Source of the DNA: Paraburkholderia sejongensis
GTDB taxonomy: Bacteria; Pseudomonadota; Gammaproteobacteria; Burkholderiales; Burkholderiaceae
Reading direction: 5' to 3'
DNA length: 64,000 nt
Assembly: GCF_020880815.1 (NCBI RefSeq)
Contig: NZ_JAJITD010000002.1
Span: forward strand, 248,001-312,000
The notes under the pieces are model-generated. The model worked only from the letters and a program-made list of their open reading frames with translations. It had not been told where the DNA came from and searched no databases. This document shows, in pieces, positions 56,219 through 64,000 of this stretch; the stretch's first letter is position 1, and each line of letters opens with the position of its first letter. The position numbers and the translations under genes are program-made.

Positions 56219-56283
56219 GCGGCGTCACCGCTGGCGCGGCGCCGCGGCCGCCTCCCGAATTCCCAGTTCATCCGACGACTTCC

Positions 56284-57951
56284 ATGCTTCGCCACCTCTC
56301 GATACGCGACTTCGTCATCGTCGCCGCGCTCGATCTCGAATTCGACAGCGGCTTTACCGTTTTCTCGGGCGAAACCGGCGCCGGCAAGTCGATCCTGATC
56401 GACGCGCTGGCACTCGCGCTCGGCGCCCGCGCCGATGCGAGCGTGGTGCGCACCGGCGAGAGCCGCGCCGACATCACCGCCGAGTTCGAAACCCACGAGC
56501 AGGTCGACGCATGGCTCGACGCGCAGGCGCTCGGCGCCGCCGCCGACGACCAGCACGGCGGCACCGTGATGCTGCGCCGGGTCGTCGACGGCAACGGCCG
56601 CTCGCGCGCGTTCATCAACGGCACCGCGGCGACGCTCGCGCAGTTGCGCGAGGTCGGCGAAATGCTGGTGGATATTCACGGCCAGCACGCGCACCAGTTG
56701 CTGATGCGCCCCGACGCGCAGCGCGAGCTGTTCGACACGCACGCGGGACTATCCGATCTGTCGGCGCTGGTGACGCGGGCGTGGCGCGCGTGGCGCGACA
56801 AGGTCCAGGCAGTGGAGCACGCGCAGACCCGCGACCGCGAACTGCAACTCGAACGCGAGCGCCTCGCGTGGCAGCTCACCGAACTCGACAAGCTCGCGCC
56901 GCAGCCGGGCGAGTGGGAAGAGGTCAATGCCGAACATCATCGGCTGTCGCATTCGGCGAATCTGATCGACGGCGTGCAGGGCGCGCTCACCGCGCTGTCC
57001 GAATCCGACGAGGCGATGATCACCCACCTCGGCTCGATCGTCTCGAAGGTGCGCGACCTCGCGGAGATCGACCCGGCGCTGAACGACGTGCTGGCCGCGC
57101 TCGAACCGGCCGAAATCCAGTTGCAGGAAGCTGCGTACTCGCTGAGCCATTACGCGCAAAAGCTCGAACTCGACCCGCAACGGCTCGCGCAGGTCGAAAA
57201 GCGCGTCGACGCGCTGCATTCGGCCGCGCGCAAATTCCGCCTGCGACCCGAAACGCTGCCCGAGGAACACCAGGCGCGGCGCCAGCAACTGGCCGCGCTC
57301 GACGCCGCCGCCGACCTCGACGCGCTACGCGCCGCCGAAGCGCAAGCAAAGGAAGCGTTCATCGCCGAGGCGAAAAAGCTTTCGAAGGCGCGCGCGAAAG
57401 CGGGCAAAGCGCTCGGCGACGCGGTGACGACCGGCATGCAGGAACTGTCGATGAAAGGCGGCAGCTTCGAAGTCGCGCTGGTGCCGCTGCCCGAAGGCGG
57501 CGCGCACGGGCTCGAGCAGATCGAGTTCCGCGTCGCCGGTCACGCCGGCGTGCCGCTGCGGCCGCTCGCGAAGGTCGCGTCGGGGGGCGAACTCGCGCGG
57601 ATCAGTCTCGCGCTCGCGGTGATCGCGAGCGCCGCGAGCCCGACGCCCACGTTGATCTTCGACGAAGTGGACACCGGGATCGGCGGCGGCGTCGCCGAAG
57701 TGGTCGGCCGGCTGCTGCATCAGCTCGGCCAGGCGCGCCAGGTGCTGTGCGTGACGCACCTGCCGCAGGTCGCCGCGCGCGGCGATCATCACTTCCAGGT
57801 CGCCAAAACGAGCAACGGCAACGGCGGCACGATCAGCAGCGTGACCTCGCTGGACAAGGCGAGCCGCATCGAGGAAGTCGCGCGGATGCTCGGCGGTCTG
57901 GAAATCACCGCGACCACCCGCAAACACGCGAAGGAAATGCTGGCGGCGTAA
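56284..57951 (+). CDS. recN: DNA repair protein RecN
   Basis: A 555-residue SMC-like ATPase for double-strand break repair. Walker A is FSGETGAGKSILIDALALALGARAD (~residue 25). Two coiled-coil stretches follow (~155-385, for example LQLERERLAWQLTELDKL). The ABC signature SGGELARISLALAVIAS, Walker B TLIFDEVDTGIGGGVAEVVG and LCVTHLPQVAARGDHHFQV complete the head. ATG 56284, 65 bases after nadK. Confidence 0.97.
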   Translation: MLRHLSIRDFVIVAALDLEFDSGFTVFSGETGAGKSILIDALALALGARADASVVRTGESRADITAEFETHEQVDAWLDAQALGAAADDQHGGTVMLRRVVDGNGRSRAFINGTAATLAQLREVGEMLVDIHGQHAHQLLMRPDAQRELFDTHAGLSDLSALVTRAWRAWRDKVQAVEHAQTRDRELQLERERLAWQLTELDKLAPQPGEWEEVNAEHHRLSHSANLIDGVQGALTALSESDEAMITHLGSIVSKVRDLAEIDPALNDVLAALEPAEIQLQEAAYSLSHYAQKLELDPQRLAQVEKRVDALHSAARKFRLRPETLPEEHQARRQQLAALDAAADLDALRAAEAQAKEAFIAEAKKLSKARAKAGKALGDAVTTGMQELSMKGGSFEVALVPLPEGGAHGLEQIEFRVAGHAGVPLRPLAKVASGGELARISLALAVIASAASPTPTLIFDEVDTGIGGGVAEVVGRLLHQLGQARQVLCVTHLPQVAARGDHHFQVAKTSNGNGGTISSVTSLDKASRIEEVARMLGGLEITATTRKHAKEMLAA

Positions 57952-58012
57952 AGCGTAACAACGCGGGCAAGCCGTTCGTCACCCGAACCGGCCGCGCCCG
58001 CGCCTCTCCTCT

Positions 58013-60808
58013 TCAGCCAAACACGCGCTTCCACAACCCCAACACCGCGTCGCGCTCGGCACTCACCAGCGCCGGATCGACCCGCGCCTTCTCCATCCCG
58101 TCGAGCCGCAGCGTGTGCTGCAACTTGCGATAGCGACGATACGCGGCGCCGACGGTCTCCGCCTCGGCCTCGCTCATCAGCCCGAAACGCGACACCTCGC
58201 GCAGCAACGCGATATTGCCGGTATTGCGGATCAGTTCCGGATCGCGCGCGGCATGCAGCAGCACCCAGTACTGCACGGTGAATTCGATATCGACCATGCC
58301 GCCGCGGTCGTGCTTCAGGTCGAACAGCGCGGGCGTGTGGTTCGGATGGCCGGCCTCGACCCGCGCGCGCATCTCGACGATCTCCTTCGCGAGCGGCGCC
58401 GCTTCGCGCGGCGTGGTCAGCACCTGCTCGCGGATCGCCTCGAACTTCGCGCCGATCTCGGCGTCGCCCGCGCAGTAGCGCGCGCGGGTCAGCGCCTGAT
58501 GCTCCCAGACCCACGCGGTGTTCGCGGCGTCGCCCTCGCGCAGCTGGTAGCGGCGGAACGCATCGAGATCGGTGACGAGCAGCCCCGACTCGCCATTCGG
58601 CCGCAGCCGCAGATCGATGTCGAACAGCGTGCCGGCGCCGGTCGCGGTGGTCAGCCAGGTGATCAGACGGCGCGTGTAGGTTGCGTAGACATCGGCGGCG
58701 GCATCGTCCGGATCGTCGTACAGGAAGATCAGATCGAGGTCGGACGCGTAGCCGAGCTCCTTGCCGCCGAGCTTGCCGTACGCGATCACCGCGAAACGCG
58801 GCGTATCGCGATGGCGCTTGGCCAGTTGCTTCCAGACCGCTTCGAGCGCGACGTCGAGCACGGCGTCTGCCAGCTCGGAGAGCCGGTCGCTCACGTGCTC
58901 GACCGACAGCTTGCCGGCCAGATCGATCAGCAGGATGCGGAACACCTCGGCCTGGTGCGCGTGGCGCAGCAGGTCCATCTGCTGTTCGACGCCGTCGGCG
59001 GCCGCGAGCCGCAGCCGCAGCGTGCGCTTGAACTCGGGCCAGTCGAACGGGCTGTTGATCGCCTCGCCGTCGAGCAGCTCGTCGAGCAGTTGCGGATGGC
59101 GGATCAGATAGCCGGCCGCCCAGCGCGAGCCGCCCAGCACCGACAGCACCTGATGCAACGCCTGCGGATACTCGGTCAGCAGCGCCAGATACGCGCCGCG
59201 CCGGCTCACCGCTTCGAGCAGATCGAAAAAGCGCGCGACGGTATCGCCGCGCCGCGCGGCCGGCTCGAGCGTGCGAGCGGCTTCGAGCGCGCGCTGCGCG
59301 ACGATGTCGAAACGCTGCCGGCTGCGCTCGTTGAGCCCCGTATAGCGCGACGAACGCCAGATTGCCCGCAGGCGCGCGAGCAGCTCGCCCGGCTCGGCCA
59401 CGCCCAGTTCGACGAGGCGTGAGCGCAGCGCGTCGTCGGCGCTGTCGTCGGCGAGCGCGCTGCTCCACACCCACGCGGCCGCGCCGTCCTCCGGCGCCGC
59501 GCAGCCGTCGCGGCCGCCCACCTTGTCGGCGAAGATCTGGTCGAACTGCTGTTCGACGAACTCGCGATGCACATCGAGCTTGGTCATCAGCTCCGCGTAG
59601 TCGTCGCAGCCCATCGTGCGCGCGAGCGCCGCGCGGTCCTCGGGGTCGACCGGCATCGCGTGAGTCTGCGCGTCGTTGCGATATTGCAGACGATGTTCGA
59701 GCTCGCGCAGGAACCGGTACGCGTCCGACAGCCGCGCGCACACCTGCGGGTCCAGCAGCCCATGCGCGGCCGCGTGGCGCAGCACCGCGAGCGTCGGGCG
59801 GACCCGGAAGCCGGCGTCCTGACCGCCGCGGATCAGTTGAAACACCTGCGCGCTGAATTCGATTTCGCGGATGCCGCCACGGCCGAGCTTGATGTCGTCG
59901 GCCTTGTCGGGCCGCATCGACGCGCGGCGCTGTGCCTCCTGGCGAATCTGCAGATGCAGCGCGCGAATCGCGCTGATCACGCCGAAGTCCAGATAGCGCC
60001 GGTAGACGAACGGCGTGACGATCGCGTCGAGCTGCTTTTGCAGCCGCTGCGCCGACGCGCTCTCGCCCTCCGACACGAGCCGCCCCTTGATCCACGCATA
60101 GCGTTCCCACTCGCGGCCCTGCACGTAGAAATACTCTTCGAGCATGCCGAGGCTGCACACGAGCGGCCCGGAATCGCCGTTCGGCCGCAGACGCATGTCG
60201 ACGCGGAACACGTAGCCGTCGGCGCTCACTTCGGCGAGCGCGCCGATCAGCCGCTTGCCGAGCCGCGTGAAGTACTCCTGGGTCGCGAGCGGCGAACGCT
60301 GGCCGCCGGCGGTCTCGCCGTCGTCCTCGTAGACGAAGATCAGATCGATATCGGACGACACATTGAGTTCGCGGCCGCCGAGCTTGCCCATCCCGACCAC
60401 GCCGAGCGTCAGCCGTTCGCCCTGCGGCCCGCGCGGCTCGCCGTAGAGCGCTTCGAGATCGGCGCTCAGCACCGTGAGCGCGCGCTGGATCGTGGTTTCC
60501 GCGAGATCGGTCATCGCGCCGGTGACTTCGGCGATGTCGGCTTTGCCGGCCAGGTCCCGCTCCATCACCGCGCAGAACACCTCGGTGCGCAACTGGCGCA
60601 GCGCGCGCTTGAGCGCGTCCTCGTTCAACGGCGCGCCGGACGCGCCGGCGGCCGCCGCGCACAGCGCGTCCAGACGCGCATCGATGCGCTCGCGGGTAAG
60701 CGGACCGGAGGCCAGTGCGCTGACGTTCCCGGCCAGTTGCGGGCGGGCCGCGGCGGCGCGCGCGGTGTAGTGGGAATAGCTGGAACTCAGGAGAATGGCG
60801 TCAGTCAT
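58013..60808 (-). CDS. glnE: Bifunctional glutamine synthetase adenylyltransferase/deadenylyltransferase
   Basis: A 931-residue enzyme that adenylylates and deadenylylates glutamine synthetase under control of PII. Two nucleotidyltransferase domains are evident: GMGKLGGRELNVSSDIDLIFVYED with RVDMRLRPNGDSGPLVCSL (N-half), and AYGKLGGKELGYASDLDLIFLYDD with DIDLRLRPNGESGLLVTDL (C-half). Each has the GxGKLGG and DxD motifs. The conserved GGMVDIEFTVQYWVLLHA and RGGIREIEFSAQVFQLIRGG are present. ATG 60808. Monocistronic, divergent from yhdP. Confidence 0.97.
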   Translation of the reverse strand: MTDAILLSSSYSHYTARAAAARPQLAGNVSALASGPLTRERIDARLDALCAAAAGASGAPLNEDALKRALRQLRTEVFCAVMERDLAGKADIAEVTGAMTDLAETTIQRALTVLSADLEALYGEPRGPQGERLTLGVVGMGKLGGRELNVSSDIDLIFVYEDDGETAGGQRSPLATQEYFTRLGKRLIGALAEVSADGYVFRVDMRLRPNGDSGPLVCSLGMLEEYFYVQGREWERYAWIKGRLVSEGESASAQRLQKQLDAIVTPFVYRRYLDFGVISAIRALHLQIRQEAQRRASMRPDKADDIKLGRGGIREIEFSAQVFQLIRGGQDAGFRVRPTLAVLRHAAAHGLLDPQVCARLSDAYRFLRELEHRLQYRNDAQTHAMPVDPEDRAALARTMGCDDYAELMTKLDVHREFVEQQFDQIFADKVGGRDGCAAPEDGAAAWVWSSALADDSADDALRSRLVELGVAEPGELLARLRAIWRSSRYTGLNERSRQRFDIVAQRALEAARTLEPAARRGDTVARFFDLLEAVSRRGAYLALLTEYPQALHQVLSVLGGSRWAAGYLIRHPQLLDELLDGEAINSPFDWPEFKRTLRLRLAAADGVEQQMDLLRHAHQAEVFRILLIDLAGKLSVEHVSDRLSELADAVLDVALEAVWKQLAKRHRDTPRFAVIAYGKLGGKELGYASDLDLIFLYDDPDDAAADVYATYTRRLITWLTTATGAGTLFDIDLRLRPNGESGLLVTDLDAFRRYQLREGDAANTAWVWEHQALTRARYCAGDAEIGAKFEAIREQVLTTPREAAPLAKEIVEMRARVEAGHPNHTPALFDLKHDRGGMVDIEFTVQYWVLLHAARDPELIRNTGNIALLREVSRFGLMSEAEAETVGAAYRRYRKLQHTLRLDGMEKARVDPALVSAERDAVLGLWKRVFG

Positions 60809-61121
60809 CAAGAATCTGGCTCGCTCGTTGCTTGTTAGTGTCGGCCGGCGAGGTGCCGGGCGGCGGCGGATGTCGTGATTGTGTCGTTTTGTTGCGAGAT
60901 GCGCGTAGCCATCGGCGCAGCTTTTTTTACGCCGCGCTGTATCTCGACCGGCACAGTTCGGCAACACGCCGGCGAACGCCCCGGGCAGCCCGTCCGGAAC
61001 CCCCGCGGGAAGCCGCGAGGCCGCGTGCGGACAGGGTTTGCAGGAGGTCCGCCGACGCTTTGCCGTGTGTTACATTTCGTCGTTAATTTCGGAAAACTAC
61101 CATACGCCCTGCCGCCGCCGC
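60809..61121. other. Gene-free divergent spacer between glnE and yhdP (313 bases)
   Basis: Shared upstream region; I saw no NtrC/sigma-54-type box, palindrome or sigma-70 pair that I can support. Bases 61060-61100 are less GC-rich. Confidence 0.5.
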
Positions 61122-64000
61122 ATGTCCGAGCGAAACGAATCCGCCGACCCGCACGAACACGAGCAGGTCCGGCCTGTGAGCGGAACCGACCACGTCGTGC
61201 TGCGCCGCATCCTGCGCGTGGTCCTCACGCTCGCGCTCGTCCTGTATTTCCTCGCGACGGCAATGTTCCTCGGCTTGCGCTACGGCCTGCTGCCGCGCGT
61301 CGACTCATTCCGCCCCCGCATCGAGGCGGCGGTCTCCGAAAAACTGCGCACCCAGTTCACGATCGGCCGGCTGGCGCCGCACTGGAGCGGCTTCCAGCCG
61401 GGCCTCGACATCACCGACCTCGTGATCCGCGATCACGACGGCCGCCCCGCCCTGACCATCCCGCACGCGACCGCAACCGTGTCGTGGCGCTCGCTGTGGC
61501 AATTTCAGCCGGCGCTGTCGAGTCTGATCGTCGATCAGCCGGACGTGCTGGTGTCGCGCGGCGAGGACGGCGTGCTGGCGGTGGCCGGCGTGCCGGTGCC
61601 GACCCGTCACAGCGGCAACGATACGTTGTCCACCTGGCTGTTGCGCCAGCAGGCGATCGTCGTGCGCGGCGGCGTGCTGCGCTGGCGCGACGCGACCCGC
61701 CACGTGCCCGAGATCGCGCTGCGCGACATCCGCATCGCGATTCTCAACGACGGCCACGATCACCGGATGGCGCTGCAGGCGCCGCCCGACGGCAAGGTCC
61801 TGCACGGGCCGCTCGATTTCCGCACGCAGTTCCGCCACGCGCCGCTGTCGGCGATCGGCAAGCCCATCAACTGGGCGGGCCAGGCGTACGTGTCGACCGG
61901 CCCGGTCGATCTGCCGGCGCTCGCGCGCTACATCAGCTTCCCGATCGAGACCTTCGCCGGCAGCATCGACAACGCGATCTGGATCGACTTCAGCGAAGGC
62001 CGGATGACCAGCGCGAACGGCCGGCTGAACGGCAACGACGTCGCGCTGCGGGTGCGGCCGACCCAGCCGAAGCTGCTGGTGCCGGTCGCCCATTTCCTGT
62101 GGCGGGTCGAGGCGAATGAGGGCGACTACCGGCTGCAACTGTCGGACTTGCGCGCCGAACTCGGCCAGCCGCCGCTCGAAGACGGCACGCCGCTCACCCG
62201 CACGCTGCAGTTCGAGACACTGGACAGCCGCTACCGGACCGCGACGCAGCAGCACGGGCAACTGCTCGGCGTCAGCGGCGACCGCGTCGATCTGGGCATC
62301 CTCGCGGAATTCAGCCGCGCGCTGCCGCTGCCGCGACGCTTTCTGAACCAGCTCGTGCGGATCAATCCGCGCGGACTGGTCTCCAATTACGTGATCGAGG
62401 TCGAGCGCGCCAAGCCGGAGTCCGGCGAGGTCGGCGGCGACCGCCGGCCGGCCGGCGCGGAGCCGATCGAGCGTTATCGCTTCAAAGGCGACCTGCAAGG
62501 CATCAGCTTCGCCGCGCAGGAGCCGGGACCGGGCCTCACGCCGCGCGGCCACCCGCGCGCGGGGATTCCCGGCATCGAAAACCTGTGGGGCAACGTCGAT
62601 GCCGACGAAAAAGGCGGCCACGCGCTGCTCGACACGTCGAAGGTGGCGCTGACGCTGCCGGGCGTGTTCGACGACCCGCGCCTGCTGATCGACCGGCTGT
62701 ACGCCCGCGCCGAGTGGACCATGCTGCAAAGGGAGGTGGACTCGACCCGGCCGGCGTTCGCATTGAAGCTGACCGACGTCAAGGTGTCGAACCCGGACGT
62801 CGACGCGACCGCCACCGCGAACTACAGCAACCCCGGCCACGGGCGCGGCTCGCTGGATCTGAAGGCCGACTTCCAGCGCGCCCAGGTCACCCGCATCGCC
62901 CGCTATCTGCCGACCGCGGTCAGCGAAAAACTGCGCATCTATCTGGGGCACGGGTTGCAGGCGGGCGTCTCGCGCGGCGGCACGATCGAGGTGCACGGCG
63001 ACCTGACCAAGTTCCCGTACTCGCGCGACCCCGACGCCGGGATCTTCCGGATCGTCGCGCCGTTCACCGGCGGCAGGTTCGACCCGACGCCCTACCCGCC
63101 GCGCAACATGCGCAACGGCACGCCGAACGTATGGCCGGCGTTCGACGGCATCGACGGCGTGTTCGAACTGAAACAGAACGTGCTGCGCTTCGACATCGAG
63201 CGCGGCCGTTACAAGCGCTTCGCAGTGACCAGTGTGAACGGGCGGATCGACGATCTCGGCACCAAGGCATCGGACCTGATCATTCGCGGCAACGGCCGCG
63301 GCCCGCTCGCCGACATGCTCGACTATGTGAACGGCAGCTCGCTCGGCATCATGGCGCGCCGCCAGACCGAGAAGATTCGCGCCGAGGGTCCGGCGTCGCT
63401 CGCGCTCAGGCTGACCATTCCGCGCACGCCGCAGCCGCATATCGGCGTGGAAGGCACGCTCGGCTTCCAGAACAACCGGCTGAGCGCGAACCATGTGCCG
63501 CCGCTGTCGCAGTTGACCGGACGGGTGCGCTTCACCGAGCGCACGGCCGAGGCCGAGCGGCTGTCCGGGCAGTTCCTCGGCGGCGACGTGCACGCGAACG
63601 GCGGGCTGCGCCAGGACGGCACCTATGCGCTCGCGCTCGACGGTCACATCGCCGTCGACGCCGCGCGCGGCCTCGGCCTGGCTGGCCCGGCCGCGCAGGT
63701 GCTCACGCATATGAGCGGCAGCGCGCCTTATGAGCTGAACGTCAGCGGCGCGAAGGGGCGCCTGCCGCAGGTCAGCGCGAACTCCGACCTCACAGGCCTC
63801 GCGCTCGACTTTCCGGCGCCGTTCAACAAGCCGGCCGGCACGCCGATGCCGCTGCATTTCGCGGTAAAGCCGTCGAACGAGGCCGGCGAGAGCGGACTCG
63901 AGCGCGCCGATCTGACGTTCGGGCCGGTCGCCGCCGCGTATCTGCTGCGCTATCAGCCGCGGCTGCAGCCAGGCCAGCCGCCGACGGTCGTGCGCGGCGC
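61122..64000 (+). CDS. yhdP: YhdP-family AsmA-like envelope protein (partial, 5' part)
   Basis: The first ~959 residues of a large protein continuing past the window end. One N-terminal TM helix (RRILRVVLTLALVLYFLATAMFLGLRYGLL, ~residues 29-58) anchors it; the rest is periplasmic repeating beta structure typical of AsmA-like/YhdP proteins. Family motifs: AVSEKLRTQFTIGRLAPHWSGFQPGLDITDLVIRDHDGRPAL, ADFQRAQVTRIARYLPTAVSEKLRIYLGHGLQAG and NGRIDDLGTKASDLIIRGNGRGPLADMLDYVNGS. YhdP-type proteins form bridges that carry phospholipid from the inner to the outer membrane. ATG 61122 (MSERNESADPH). Confidence 0.9.
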   Translation, partial: MSERNESADPHEHEQVRPVSGTDHVVLRRILRVVLTLALVLYFLATAMFLGLRYGLLPRVDSFRPRIEAAVSEKLRTQFTIGRLAPHWSGFQPGLDITDLVIRDHDGRPALTIPHATATVSWRSLWQFQPALSSLIVDQPDVLVSRGEDGVLAVAGVPVPTRHSGNDTLSTWLLRQQAIVVRGGVLRWRDATRHVPEIALRDIRIAILNDGHDHRMALQAPPDGKVLHGPLDFRTQFRHAPLSAIGKPINWAGQAYVSTGPVDLPALARYISFPIETFAGSIDNAIWIDFSEGRMTSANGRLNGNDVALRVRPTQPKLLVPVAHFLWRVEANEGDYRLQLSDLRAELGQPPLEDGTPLTRTLQFETLDSRYRTATQQHGQLLGVSGDRVDLGILAEFSRALPLPRRFLNQLVRINPRGLVSNYVIEVERAKPESGEVGGDRRPAGAEPIERYRFKGDLQGISFAAQEPGPGLTPRGHPRAGIPGIENLWGNVDADEKGGHALLDTSKVALTLPGVFDDPRLLIDRLYARAEWTMLQREVDSTRPAFALKLTDVKVSNPDVDATATANYSNPGHGRGSLDLKADFQRAQVTRIARYLPTAVSEKLRIYLGHGLQAGVSRGGTIEVHGDLTKFPYSRDPDAGIFRIVAPFTGGRFDPTPYPPRNMRNGTPNVWPAFDGIDGVFELKQNVLRFDIERGRYKRFAVTSVNGRIDDLGTKASDLIIRGNGRGPLADMLDYVNGSSLGIMARRQTEKIRAEGPASLALRLTIPRTPQPHIGVEGTLGFQNNRLSANHVPPLSQLTGRVRFTERTAEAERLSGQFLGGDVHANGGLRQDGTYALALDGHIAVDAARGLGLAGPAAQVLTHMSGSAPYELNVSGAKGRLPQVSANSDLTGLALDFPAPFNKPAGTPMPLHFAVKPSNEAGESGLERADLTFGPVAAAYLLRYQPRLQPGQPPTVVRG

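Overview
The window is GC-rich chromosomal DNA from a beta-proteobacterium. Gene content and order (hmgA-fahA, gcdH beside an IclR regulator, the fimT-pilV-pilW-pilX-pilE cluster, glyA-nrdR, tol-pal, mutL-miaA, hda-pcnB-folK-panB, and a grpE-dnaK-dnaJ / hemH / hrcA / nadK / recN heat-shock cluster) point to Burkholderiaceae, most likely Paraburkholderia or Burkholderia. This assignment rests on recognised protein families and gene order only; no database search was run.

Layout. 1-845: the 3' end of an unknown, probably toxic protein followed by an overlapping immunity-like gene. 917-3996: an MFS transporter and an exported beta-propeller protein. 4098-7197 (minus): homogentisate degradation (fahA, hmgA) with the relic of an aromatic-acid transporter. 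7487-11224: a degenerate EAL protein, an IclR regulator divergent from glutaryl-CoA dehydrogenase, and a 1-Cys peroxiredoxin. 11589-12994: a three-gene YqjD/YqjE-like membrane cluster. 13019-15896 (minus): a minor pilin operon. 16115-19141: nrdR, glyA and a ydfG-type dehydrogenase. 19354-24912: the complete ybgC-tolQRAB-pal-cpoB envelope operon, closed by a terminator, then tRNA-Lys with a consensus promoter.

25763-32494 is the clearest accessory block: ABC ATPase, two permeases, binding protein, a GH51 arabinofuranosidase and a FadR-type regulator, apparently one operon for arabino-oligosaccharide use. 32859-38786: an outer-membrane barrel protein, MscS, DedA, MutL and MiaA. 38990-45546: purM, then hda, a HAD phosphatase, pcnB, folK, a deoxynucleoside kinase and panB, many with 4-base stop/start overlaps.

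45643-55036 (minus) is the heat-shock region: pabBC, dnaJ, dnaK, grpE, hslR, hemH and hrcA, with a very good sigma-32-type promoter before grpE and a weaker one before dnaK. A 53-codon membrane-protein gene lies on the plus strand between grpE and hslR. 55316-57951: nadK and recN. 58013-60808 (minus): glnE. 61122 to the end: a partial YhdP-family protein.

Most of the window is conserved housekeeping DNA. The best candidates for new biology are the toxin/immunity-like pair at the left edge, the operator-like palindrome between the IclR gene and gcdH, the paired repeats upstream of the homogentisate operon, the small membrane protein, and several genes whose -10-like hexamer lies only 6-8 bases before the start codon (possible leaderless mRNAs). 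No CRISPR array, insertion sequence or prophage was seen.
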